DNA of 64,000 nt from Mimachlamys varia (lineage: Eukaryota; Mollusca; Bivalvia; Pectinida; Pectinidae). The first letter of the stretch is position 1. Each line of letters starts with the position of its first letter. The position numbers and the translations under genes are program-made. Below the pieces are notes generated by a model. That model saw nothing but the letters and a program-made list of their open reading frames with translations. It did not search any database and had not been told where the DNA came from. The stretch lies in NCBI GenBank assembly GCA_947623455.1, contig OX392532.1:558001-622000 (forward strand), written 5' to 3'. Below, piece by piece: positions 22,571 through 32,589 of the stretch.

Positions 22571-24480
22571 TTTTAGCCCATCAGATGGTGGGCTATTCAA
22601 ATCACTCTGCATCCGTCGTCCGTCCTAGTCCAGTCATTTTAGCAAAAAAACAGGCCTTGCCTCAAACTAATTGCAAAAGAATTTATTTTTTGGTTTTTGG
22701 AATTGTTATCATTTGTACAATAACAGGAAAAAAGTCTACATCGATCAAAATTTGGGAAATTAATTTTTTAGCCATTTTTATGGTCCAGAAAGAAGAAAAA
22801 TGACATATATGACAGTTTTTAAAGTGAAATATTTAGCTATTTTACAATAATTAACGTATGAAATTAATTGTATAGGAAGACCAAATTGAGTAGAGCTCAG
22901 AAAAACCAATATTTGTCACCAAAAGCAATCTATCAACGATTAAATCAATTATCAAAATGGCTATTTTTTTTTGTTTAATTTAACAATATTGACATTTTTG
23001 CTCATTTCGAATGGAAAAGATAAAAATATCTGACTCTAAACAAACTTATTCTACGCTTAGCTGCTGAATCCAAAACATATTAACTAATTTTAATTAATAA
23101 GAATTGGTATATTTTTATGTAAACAAATAATATGACACTTCTTAATTGACCAGTTGAACCAATTTGGTGTTATTTCATGCCTACATGAACAATATCCGTA
23201 TTTCTCTAACAAATATTTTGATAAAAAGAAAAGCAAATGCTTCCAATCAGTTCATATCCTTTTGTGTATTGTTTATATTGTTAAGAAACAATAAATTTGG
23301 CAAGTTCTCTCAAAAGTATATTCAATAACTGACGGTAAAACTTCAATTCGTGCATTTTTGCCTGAACACTACAAAAATGTCCATCAATATAAACAACATA
23401 AATCATATTTTTTCGAATATGTCTTGTCCGATTTGAATATAATTTTGCCAATGGAACCACCATAAAACTTATGATTTCATGAGATTAATTTGAAGTTAAA
23501 CATTCCTTTACTTTAGTATTTTCATTAAAAATTAAGTATCCCACCATTTATTTCCATTATCAGAAAATGAAAAATCAATTTATTTAAAGTTGACATCAAT
23601 CATAAATTTAAATTTACTTTTATCCAGAAGGCTACGTCATGGTGGTAATTACTGCCAAATTATTTCAAAATCCAGCAAAAAACAGGAAATATATTCACAA
23701 TTTTTTTGTTGAAAAACGTGGACTTAGCCAATTTTAGTGGTCAAGTCAAATTTGCACCAAATGTGGTTTTCATCTACCTAATTTCAAGTAATATAATGGA
23801 GGTATCTTGTCAAATGTTTTATTTTTTGTTAAGAATAACTTGCATAGAAAATAATTTAATGCACATTTCAGCATATGCTGAAGGTATTTATGAAATATTG
23901 TTCACATAAATCGATGAATTGTTCAATTTTATTTAAAATCAGCTCCAAATCAGACCAACAGACAAACTTTGAGCAGCCATATAATTTAAAAGGTGTAAGT
24001 TAAATATATCATTTTCTGAAATTTAAATAAGCAAACTATATGTGAATACATTCTCATAAAACAAGAATCAATAGTGATGTTGATTGATTGAGTAATCTTA
24101 CTTAAAAATCCAACACAAGCTGAAATATTGATAAATTAACAACATTTTAGTGATTTTCAAGGTGTCATAATTTTTTTCGTAAAACCATTCAAACTGTTTT
24201 GTTATTGATTTTGTGTTGTACAACAAACAGGCTTGTCATACAATGCTTTTTAGTTATCCTGTATTACACCTGATGCTGATATTTGGGTTAAAAAGTGGTC
24301 CATCAAGTAATTTTTTATATTTTTCCGATTTTTTAGGGGTAGAAAAAACTATTTTCCCCAATTTTGATTTATGTAGACTTTTTTTCTGTTACAATGTATA
24401 CTAAAACCTGTATGAAAAACCAAAAATAAATTCTGTTGCAATTAGTTTGAGGTGAAATCATAAAATGACTGGACTATCCT
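22571..24480. repeat. Repeat start (GATGGTGGG type) and AT-rich tail
   Basis: The stretch TTTTTAGCCCATCAGATGGT then GGGCTATTCAAATC at 22571-22620 matches the repeat at 9909 and is a widespread mollusc-type repeat terminus. The sequence to 24480 is AT-rich, with no gene and no clear modules. Confidence 0.5.
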
Positions 24481-25560
24481 TAAACAATTTTTGTTACCGT
24501 TACAACTAGAGAGAAGTACTGGATGGATCTTTCTCAAATTTCATATGCAGCTTCCCCGTGGTCCATTGTTGTGCTGTATTGAGTTTGGGACTGATCGGAT
24601 AAACAAAATGGCTGACAGATGGTCATCTTGGATTTTGACAATGAAACTTTGTTACCGTTACATCATGAGAAGTACTGGATGGATCATTCTCATATTTCAT
24701 ATGTAGGTTTCCCTTGGTGCCGGGTTGTACATGGTTTATTTTGGACAGATCAGATAAACAATATGGCTGACAGGCAGCCATCTTTGATTTTGACAGTGAT
24801 AGTTTGTGATCGTTATTAGCTCACCTGCCCAAAGGGCAAGTTAACTTATGCCATGGTGCAGCGTCCGACCGCAACCTTTTCCTATAAATCACTACTTATC
24901 CTGAACTACTTAGCAGAATATTGTCCAAATGTAGTCAGAAATATCCTTGAGTAAAGTGTTCATCGGAGTGACAGTATATTATCCAAAATTAGTCTGAAGT
25001 ATCCTTGAGTGAATGGTGATTCCGTTTTGTATAATCAGTGGGTCTGACCACCGTTGTGCGTGACGGCCCAATGAGGAAACTATAGTAAATCCCTCTTCTT
25101 AAGGAATGACAGGATATTTTCCAAATTTGATCTGTCAGCATCCTTCGATGAATGTGAATCAATTTTGTAAAAACTGTGGGTAGGAAACACTAGGGTTTGT
25201 TGTGTGGAGCCCAATAAGGGAATATAGTAAATACTTTAAAATCCTTCTTGTGAATTTCATGTGAACCATCCTTTGGTGAATGGGGTTCAATTCAGGACTA
25301 TCGCTGGGACCAAACCATCATCCACCACCACACATCATTCCCCTTTCCTCACAGTAGAGTTAAATTAGTAAATACCTTATAATCCTTTCTACTAAATAAA
25401 TGACAGGATATCTTCCACAAATGCTTTGAAACAACTTTATGTAGGTGAGCAATACAGACCCTCTGTGTCTCTTGTTCTTGAGAAGTACTGGATGGATCCT
25501 TTCCGAATTTAATAAGCATGCTCTGTTTGGTCCCTCTTGTATATTCATCAGATCTGTAAC
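24481..25560. repeat. Repeat with AGAAGTACTGGATGGAT units, interrupted by a second element
   Basis: Three diverged units begin near 24508, 24668 and 25480 with GAGAAGTACTGGATGGATC and continue with 'AATTTCATATG' and 'GATC(A/G)GATAAACAA.ATGGCTGACAG'. Between the second and third units lies an unrelated element at about 24816-25479. It begins TTAGCTCACCTGCCCAAAGG and ends GGTGAGCAATACAGACCCTC...TCTTGTTCTT. The two termini are imperfect inverted partners (AGCTCACC / GGTGAGC), so this is a nested non-autonomous insertion. Confidence 0.65.
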
Positions 25561-26251
25561 CTAGGAAGAAACTGATGATCAGTAAAACAAAGACTATGAC
25601 TTTTCAATTGACTACCCTTTACAAATATGACGTAATACACACATATTGTTATGGTCAGAAATAAACCGTGGTAAAGCCAACAAAAAATAGACAATGAATC
25701 CTGTCTGAAATTTAACAATTTATTTTAACAATGACAAAATGACATTTACAGGTGAATACAATAATATCCTAAATAATATAACAATAAATTGTACTCACAA
25801 TGTTCTCTGTGGAATAAAAATTGGAATGTCCAATGAATCCTTTTTACACTGTTCACAGTATCCAGATCCTAGAATAAGAGATGAATTAATCCGTTAATCC
25901 AAGGTGAAATGATGGAATAAATCTGTGTCCGATTAATGAATGCAAGTGTACGTATTATAATCCCCAGTGTTTGGTAGTGCTGACGCACCAAAGCAGAGCT
26001 GAACTTATATATACTTCTAAGTTTCTAGTTTATTCTAGACTATTCTAAGTCTAGAACATACATGTCCACACACAGAGAACATTCAAATTAATTCTACATA
26101 TCAATAAGTAAACACGTTCGGTTTCTAGAATATTCTCAACATTGTTTACACTACACAAGTTATGCAATATAGTAAACATGTTTATATGACACAAACCGCA
26201 CAACATAGTCAACATGTTTACATCGCACTAATTATGCTGTATAGTAACAAT
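25561..26251. other. AT-rich stretch with weak tandem structure
   Basis: No gene is recognised. From 26150 to 26250 three diverged units of about 47 bp with AACATGTTTA and (G)CACAA are visible. TCTAGA-containing words recur at 26020-26130. Confidence 0.4.
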
Positions 26252-26480
26252 ATGCTGCACCTTTTAAATTTTGTAATATATACAATATGCTGAAAAAATG
26301 AATGCAACTTAACAACGTGTGCAGATTAAGTAACTTAAATAAAAAGGGTTTGTTCATAAGTTCAGTCAGAGACGTACGTATAAATACGTCTCTGGTTCAG
26401 TCGCCTGATAGGCTTCACTTTTTAGGCCCTTGCTTAGAATCACTGACGAATCGTAGAAGGACGAAACAGCTGTATGGTGC
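26252..26480 (+). mobile_element. Penelope-like element fragment with hammerhead ribozyme remnant
   Basis: Positions 26252-26320 match 28467-28545 (TGCTGCAC...TTT, AATATGC(T/C)GAA). Positions 26436-26481 hold a type I hammerhead-like core followed by TTTAATTCATT, which also follows the core of the related copy at 28.5 kb. Hammerhead ribozymes at the ends of Penelope-like elements are established. The fragment also contains a hairpin at 26365-26395. Confidence 0.55.
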
Positions 26481-26481
26481 C
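26436..26481 (+). ncRNA. Hammerhead ribozyme-like motif (type I, tiny stem III), degenerate stem II
   Basis: The invariant box CUGANGA is present as CTGACGA at 26443-26449, and GAAA at 26463-26466. Stem III is minimal (AC...GU around AGCU), followed by the cleavage triplet GUA ending at 26474. Stem I can form AUCA with UGGU (A-U, C-G, U·G, A-U). Stem II is weak: the usual GUCC/GGAC is AUCG/GGAC here, leaving about two pairs. Cleavage is therefore doubtful, although all core boxes are intact. Confidence 0.5.
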
Positions 26482-27376
26482 GTTTAATTCATTATGTGGC
26501 TCCACTGTATATCATTCTAAAGTATAAATGTATGCTGTTTTACTATTTATTAACAAAACTGGATATCATTCTAAAGTATAAATGTGCTATTCTCGTGCGT
26601 GTCTTTTGTATACCCCTTCACCATGCAAGGGGCTCAGGAAATAACACTACCAAGCAAGTCTTAAACATTAAAATTTATCTTTCCTTTAGAAAATACCTTG
26701 CGGCTATCATTCAATTAGCCAATAAGGTCACATACGCCTTATTAATTAGTGAAGGAATTAGCTGATAATCAAACTTGAACGAGAGGCTGAGGTAATACCG
26801 TACTCTAGTACTTTTATATGGTAGTGAATGTTCTAGCTATATATAGGCTTAAAAAAACAATTTGGGTTCTCGTTCAAAATTCTTTGAGATTTTTTCCCCA
26901 GCATGCCCCAAATGTTTCCCGTTTGGCGAGAAACCATACTGGTCATATCGGCCATTTTTTGAGAGATTTTTGCAAACTTTTTTTTAAATAGTGGTATTTT
27001 GGCTAGGGAATACGTTTTAAACCATAAAAAATCGATATGGAGACTCCTTCCTTTATTCAAATGTCAATAGAAGGATTCGAACCATATTTCCACAAATTTA
27101 CTCATAAATTAAACAGAATGAATAAAGACATTCAAAGAACCTAGACTACCATAAAATAGGTTTTCCGATATAGTACGGTGGGAGGGACCGATAAGCATGC
27201 AATATGGTCTGTACACAGTTTTTTGCTGTTTCTATACCTCTGAGGTGTGCTCTTTAAGAATCTGAATTATGCCACTCGGTCATCATTGGGCAATCCGCAC
27301 AATATGCAAATTAAGGCTGCCATTACTAAACATTGCCAGTTAGGTAGTATTTCCCCCTGATATACCTAGCTGTACA
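26481..27376. other. AT-rich stretch with Penelope-like spacer units
   Basis: A unit related to the 30.2-30.8 kb repeats (CAAGCAAGTCTTAAAC..., AATTAGCCAATAAGGTCACA, ACTTGAACGAGAGGCTGAGG) is seen at about 26620-26800. No gene was found in the rest. Confidence 0.4.
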
Positions 27377-27379
27377 TTA

Positions 27380-28090
27380 CCCAACACTAATGTTTGGTTG
27401 CAATGTTATTGGGATCAAGTATCTAGTGTGTTCGTAAAGTTTCAATCCGACAGAATCTAATGATGGAGGTTCTGAGCTGAGAGCTGTTTTCCAAATGGCA
27501 GTCTGAATGTGCACCCGCTTGACGTTCTCTTTGAATGCTTTTTTAGAGCTCTGGAACCTTGCCACATTTTTCTACCCTTCCTTCGCGACCAGACTTATCT
27601 ACGGACCTCAGACATGTTCGATGTCACCAAGCTTTGACCCTGTAGCAGGTAGCCATGAATGTTGTCGCTTCTTCAATGGTGTCATCTATTTCCCCAGATA
27701 AAATGACCAATTTGTGCAGTTGGAGGACATTGATGACAGTGTTTTTTCTACTCCAGAGCACTGAGCCACATTGCCACATCTTGAGATAGCATGGGCAAGC
27801 AGTTGTGAAAGCAAGTGTCCATCTGTTCAATTTCAGGTGCCCAAATGTCTATAGTTATTTGTTCGGCACTTGGTCATTCCATTGTAAGACACCAGGCCAT
27901 GTTCAACTTTGCGTAGAAGTGCTGCAGAAAGACAAAAACGTCTGTGTCCTTACGTATGATGTTGATTCTTTTTACCCCACTGTCAGCTGCCTTTACCATC
28001 TGCAGTATGATTATTGCATCTGGTCCTTCGTGGCCAGTCATGAGACCTTCCCTGCGGAAGGCAATACCATCCTTAATTACGACTAGTACA
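27380..28090 (-). pseudogene. Decayed transposon-associated protein of unknown function
   Basis: Minus-strand translation in broken frames gives, in order, EGPDAIIILQMVKAADSG, NIIRKDTDVFVFLQHFY, CYLKMWQCGSVLWSRKNTVI, EEATTFMATCY and FKENVKRVHIQTAIWKTAL. The order matches a protein common as repeat copies in bivalves and cnidarians ('DTDVFVLL...GCDTVSYLWGIGK...PPT...F..N..RAH.Q..IW...L'). Its biochemical role is unknown to me. Stops and frameshifts occur at about 27560-27620 and 27840-27880, and the GCDT-type motif is lost, so this copy is dead. It should not be read as a host gene. Confidence 0.6.
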
Positions 28091-28180
28091 GAGTCAGTAG
28101 AGGTAATGACCAGACTGTTGATTGGGTTCGTCCTGTGCTTTCTAGATCAAATTCTGACATATCAGATCTCTGACATGTAC

Positions 28181-28355
28181 CAAGTCCGATACACAGTAAT
28201 ATGTGATTGTCTGTTTTAGATTGCCTGTCAGCTCGATTAGTTTTTGTACTGGTATCTTAATTCTATAGTTTTTCAGTAGTCAAACTTTACTTATTTTACA
28301 CAGAAATACCATTTTTGCTGTTTTGAAATGTGTCTGTCATATTTGAATCAATACA
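28181..28355. repeat. Left copy of a direct repeat flanking the Penelope-like fragment
   Basis: This stretch, with TATGTGATTGTCTGTTTTAG, TGTACTGGTATCTTAATTCT and TGCTGTTTTGAAATGTGTCT, is about 85-90% identical by eye to 30978-31157 in the same orientation. The pair brackets the RT fragment at 28917-29730, as terminal repeats of a Penelope-like element (pLTRs) would. Confidence 0.6.
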
Positions 28356-28368
28356 TGCATAATGACCT

Positions 28369-28620
28369 GATTATGGAACTTGAACAAGGGGTTCAAGTAA
28401 TAAGTCTACCGAGCAAGTCACAACAAAATCTAGGCATTCATTCCAAAAATGACGTAACACGCACATGCTGCACTTTTTATATTTAGTAATAGATATAATA
28501 ATATGCCGAACAAAATGAATTAAAACTGTGCATACAGCTGTTACGTCCTTGTGGGACTCATCAGTGATGCTAGGGGCCAAAAGATGGGAATCCAAAATTT
28601 CTAAAATGATGTAGAAACAG
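28369..28620 (-). mobile_element. Penelope-like element terminal segment
   Basis: The stretch holds the hammerhead-like motif described next, a GACTCATCAGTGATGCT / AAAGATGGGAATCCAAAAT block shared with 30138-30186, and a TGACGTAACACGCACATGCT region shared in part with 10108 and 30108. It also has one spacer unit (GGGGTTCAAGTAATAAGTCT). Confidence 0.6.
28531..28571 (-). ncRNA. Hammerhead ribozyme-like motif with perfect stem II and one mutated core base
   Basis: Read on the minus strand: CTGATGA (28564-28558), stem II GTCC-CACAA-GGAC with four perfect pairs, then GTAA (28544-28541) where GAAA is expected, then ACAGCTGTA with the same mini stem III and GUA cleavage triplet as the 26.4-kb copy. 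The single A-to-U change at core position 13 should abolish or strongly reduce self-cleavage. Stem I is weak in the visible flanks. Confidence 0.65.
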
Positions 28621-28916
28621 AAGGGTCAGGGGCGTAAAACCCTTTTAATTTATGGGGTGGGGGAATCAAAGCATACCAAAGCGTCTTAAAAAACCATAAT
28701 TCGAACTAAAAATCGATTAAACTAGAGGAGCAAAGGAAATATTTATATGCAGACTCTCATAAAAGCACAAGAGAATAAGACCATGTGTTCCGGAAGAGTA
28801 AGCGTCTTCTGCTTTACAATTGACACCCACCATGTAAATCTTGGTCACATCCAAGTAAACATCAATCCTCAAAATGATGACCAAGTCATTATTGTCAATC
28901 ACAACAAGAAAGCACA

Positions 28917-29730
28917 CTAATAAGCAAACTCAAAAACATCCATCTTCATATCACACAAAGATACAGAATATTTCTCGATGAGATCAAGATGGCGACCATA
29001 AAACTTGCCCAGACTCTTCATCAACCTGCATCTCTCGAATTTCTGTGCCGTAAGTTTGTTCGTCAGCAGCTGACATCTATCACGAAAATCTCGATATTCA
29101 GAGCAAGCCCTACAATAATGAATCAACTGCGACATGTAAACACCATAGGATGGAGAAGCAGGGATGTTACTATCAAGAAAGGGGAAGTTCACAATCGGAA
29201 GATCGAAATCGTCACGTTTATCATGCAGCTGAGTAGTTAGTTGTTGGTGTTGGTCGTAGTTTAAGTAAAAATCGAGGTAAGCAGCTGATGTAGAAGAGTC
29301 CGCTGTGTCTTAAATCTCAAGTCCAGTAGGCTATATACGATCGACTAGGTCAGCAAACTTCTTATTGTTTATAGACAACAGATCGTCGATATACCTGAAA
29401 GTGAAATTGAAAGATTTGGCAAGGTTTTTGTTACCCGTCCTGATAAGCCCTTCGACAAATTCAGCCTCGTATGAAAACAAAAACAAGTCGGCCAAAAGCG
29501 GGGCACAGTTGGTGCCTGTTGGAATGCCAACAGTTTGTTGGAAAATCTTTCCTCCAAACTCAACAAAGATATTGTCAACCAGAAATTCAATCATTCGTAC
29601 TATATTTTCCTCAGTATGTTACAACCTACCTTTTGTTGTGTTTTTCACAAAGTATGCTCAAAGATAGCTCGCAACCATGTATTTGTATCGCCGTTCACAT
29701 TTCTTGGAAAAGAAAGCTCTCTAAATGAGA
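28917..29730 (-). pseudogene. Penelope-like reverse transcriptase fragment
   Basis: From the 5' side on the minus strand: AYFVKNTTKGRL, then an open segment 29594-29331 with IEFLVDNIFVEFGG, QTVGIPTGTNCAPLLADLFL and FNFTFRYIDDLLSINN. After broken frames comes 29192-28917 with NFPFLDSNIPASPSYGVYMS, QLIHYCRACSEYRDF and LGKFYGRHLDL. The GIPTGTNCAPLLADLFL and YIDD blocks are those of RTs found in many copies in invertebrate genomes, which I place with Penelope-like elements. The hammerhead remnants nearby support that placement. Frameshifts and stops between 29330 and 29193 and at about 29640-29680 show decay. The N-terminal part and any GIY-YIG domain are not found. Confidence 0.75.
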
Positions 29731-30107
29731 GACCGAAAACGTCTTTTCAGTTTGGTGTGTGGTATGGTAGTGTACAGGGTGGAAAAATCAAATGTTTTGA
29801 TGGACGAAACGTTTTGAGAGGGGAGTGCTCAAGACTGATCAGAAGATCTTTTGAGTTTTTTCAAAATCCACATCCCATTAATGCCACTTCTGGAGTATAC
29901 AGTGTCACAATAAGACTGAAACCCTGGTTTAACTCAGAAATAAATTTGAACTAGTTCTGTATAATTTCAAATCGTGTACTACGAAAATGTGTATATAATA
30001 TACCGTACCACTACTCAAATGAGATAAAATGTGGCTATGGAGGCTCAAGCAAACCTCGGGGATTAATAAATCCACCAGCAAAGTCTATCACCCCTATCAT
30101 TAAAGAT
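29731..30107. other. Non-coding debris upstream of the RT fragment
   Basis: An open plus frame (29535-29954) overlaps the minus-strand RT and is its antisense shadow. The rest shows no identifiable domain and could be diverged 5' RT sequence. Confidence 0.35.
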
Positions 30108-30190
30108 GACGTAACACACCCATGATGCACCTTTCTGGGACTCGTCAGTGATGCTTGGAGCCAAAAGATGGGAATCCAAAATGTTTAAAC
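30108..30190 (-). mobile_element. Second Penelope-like terminal segment with a partial hammerhead core
   Basis: This stretch shares GTCAGTGATGCT and AAAGATGGGAATCCAAAAT with the 28.5-kb copy. On the minus strand CTGACGAGTCC (30148-30138) keeps box 1 and half of stem II, but the GAAA box and stem III are missing, so the ribozyme is deleted here. Confidence 0.55.
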
Positions 30191-30213
30191 TAATGTAGAA
30201 ACAGAAGAAAGCA

Positions 30214-30810
30214 ATTTGCCAATAAGGTCCCAGCAGCCTCATTTAATATGCAAAGAATTTGCCGATAAAAAATTAGCGAGAGGTTCAGGTAACTAGTCTG
30301 CTAAGCATGTGCACGTCTCATCAAAATCTGATAATTTCTTCTTAAGGTATTTCGCGGAAAGCAATTAGCTAATCAGGTCACAGCAACCACATTAAATATT
30401 CGCAGAATAAGCCAATACCGAGTATTCGAATTTGAGCGAGAGACATTCCTTTAACAGATACAGTATCTTGCGGAATGCAATAAGCAAATCAGATCACAGC
30501 GGCCTTATTGGATATGCACAGAATGAGCCAATGATAGAACTTGAGAGAGGGGTTCAAGTAATTAGTCAACTAAGCAAGTCTCATCATAATCCGACAGTTC
30601 CTTCCAAAGATATCGCTCAGAAAGGAATTAGCCATCAATGCAATCAATCAGCTCATCGAGATTAATGAAAGAAGTCTATTAAAATGCACGTATTTAACTG
30701 ATTATTGAACATTGGCGAGGGGTTTAGGTATTAAGTCTACCAAGCAAGTCTCATCAAAATTCCACCAATCCTTCAAAAGACATCGTGCAGAAAGCAATCC
30801 GGACCGACGT
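30214..30810. repeat. Diverged spacer repeats of about 120-150 bp (Penelope-like region)
   Basis: Four or more units share CAATTAGC(C/T)AATCAGGTCA, CAGAATAAGCCAAT, 'TTGAG(C)GAG(A)GG(G)TTCA(A)GTAA' and AAGCA(A)GTCTCATCAAAAT. Related single units are at 26620-26800 and 28370-28440. Confidence 0.6.
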
Positions 30811-30977
30811 ACGGAACCCATTCAGTGGGCGAGAGATGAAAAACTCTGAAATGAACCTGTGCTCAATGTTTTCCCACAAACCGCCCCTTTGAAAATAAAA
30901 CTTAATAAAATTGATTAGATATTGTGCAAGACAATCGGTGTATGACGGAAATGATGTGCAAGATCGCCGACGATTGA

Positions 30978-31157
30978 CTCAGTCCAATACACAGGAATAT
31001 GTGATTTTCTGTTTTAGATTGCTTTCAGCTCGCGATCGATTAGTTATTGTACTGGTATCTTAATTCTATAGCTTTCAGTAGTCAAACTTTATTTATTTTA
31101 TTCAGAAATACAATTTTTGCTGTTTTGAAATGTGTCTGTCATATTTGAACCAATACC
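30978..31157. repeat. Right copy of the direct repeat flanking the Penelope-like fragment
   Basis: This is the partner of 28181-28355. Differences include an insertion in CAGCTCGCGATCGATTAG and several substitutions, so the pair is old. Confidence 0.6.
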
Positions 31158-31159
31158 AC

Positions 31160-31546
31160 ACATAATAATCTGGACTAGCTATTATCTTATCCTAAACCAG
31201 CAAAACTTACACTAGTGCCGTTTGTCTATTTCAGCACGTATGTAATCAAGCAACCAACACAAAAGGCCTTTCATTTTGTGCGTTGCACATTATCATACCT
31301 GCTATTCCAAATCAATGCAGACCTTTACTTCTTGTTTTAAACCGAAAGTCAATTGCCTCGTCTATCCAATATGATAGATTTTGGATAGACGAGGTTAGTG
31401 CATGTGTTTCTATTTCGACAATACTGTGTATTAGATGTCAAAACTGGTTTGCAATTAGTTTTTTTCTTATCAATAAGGAAGATAGTTGGTATTCGGCTAT
31501 AAATTCATACATTTATTTATATGGCATTGTTAACTGAACGGGTGAG
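31160..31546. other. Non-coding stretch with one hairpin
   Basis: The only structure noted is a perfect inverted repeat: CCTCGTCTATCCAA at 31356-31369 and TTGGATAGACGAGG at 31381-31394, with an 11-base loop. Confidence 0.5.
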
Positions 31547-31658
31547 GTCGACGAGTTGTATAGTGTACGGTGTCGTCGACGAGTTGTATAGTGTACGGTG
31601 ACGTCGACGAGTTGTATAGTATACGGTGACGTCGACGAGTTGTATAGTGTACGGTGCA
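31547..31658. repeat. 28-bp tandem repeat, four copies, CpG-bearing
   Basis: GTCGACGAGTTGTATAGTGT plus ACGGTGAC starts at 31547, 31575, 31603 and 31631 with two substitutions. Each unit has three or four CpG in a CpG-poor, AT-rich context. Confidence 0.95.
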
Positions 31659-31659
31659 G

Positions 31660-32183
31660 TCACGTCCTTAACTGGGCTTACATTTGTTGGAGCTTATAAT
31701 TCTGCATTTCTGTTGAATATTCAGTTCGATCATCATACACTCCCAAGTACTACTGCATTAGAAGTTTTTTTAAAATAGGAATATGATGCAGTGATATCAG
31801 GGAAAAGCCGATCAAATAATGTTAAATGATTTCAATAATTGCATTAAGAAAATGGAATTCCTGTGATTCCACGAAGTTATTAATGAAAGTGCGAGGGCGA
31901 TACATTCGGTTTCTGCGAATTTATAAACTAAATAAACTATACACGGATGTTTTCAATCAGAAACTGCTACCCCACACTGTATAAAATGTTCAGAATGCAG
32001 TGATCTATAAATTCATAAATTAGCTATCCTGACTTTTTTACCCATGTTTACTGCAAAATTTTAGTGCTCTACACTCAAGAATGCTCCAGACCAAATTTGT
32101 ATAATATCCAATCATTCCTACATTAGAAGAAAGATTTTAAAGCATTTGCTAAATGTGCGAAAAACATGAACACAAAAACGATT
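31660..32183. other. AT-rich stretch, nothing recognised
   Basis: No gene, RNA or repeat is supported. Confidence 0.4.
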
Positions 32184-32589
32184 GTCCAGTTGGTTTAATT
32201 TTAATATTGAAAGAGCATTTTAGAAATTGAGAGATAATCTTGTACATCATATAATTAGTCCATTAATAAATATTTTGTATTCAAAATAACAATTAACTGA
32301 ACCTGGCCTCCAAAAAGGCTTAAAAACAGGTCAACTGGACATGCAAACAGAAGCAAGTCCCCAAATGTAGGCTGTATTACAAGTTTGTCCAGTTGGTTTA
32401 ATTTTAATATTGAAAGAGCATTTTAGAAATTGAGAGATAATCTTGTACATCATATAATTAGTCCATTAATAAATATTTTGTATTCAAAATAACAATTAAC
32501 TGAACCTGGCCTCCAAAAAGGCTTAAAAACAGGTCAACTGGACATGCAAACAGAAGCAAGTCCCCAAATGTAGGCTGTATTACAAGTTT
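32184..32589. repeat. 203-bp tandem duplication, apparently identical copies
   Basis: Copies at 32184-32386 and 32387-32589 show no difference by eye. Each unit starts GTCCAGTTG and holds its reverse complement CAACTGGAC near its right side. Confidence 0.9.

Noticed and set aside
29365..29954. Plus-strand frames of 85-139 residues
   Set aside because: Antisense to the recognisable reverse transcriptase on the minus strand.
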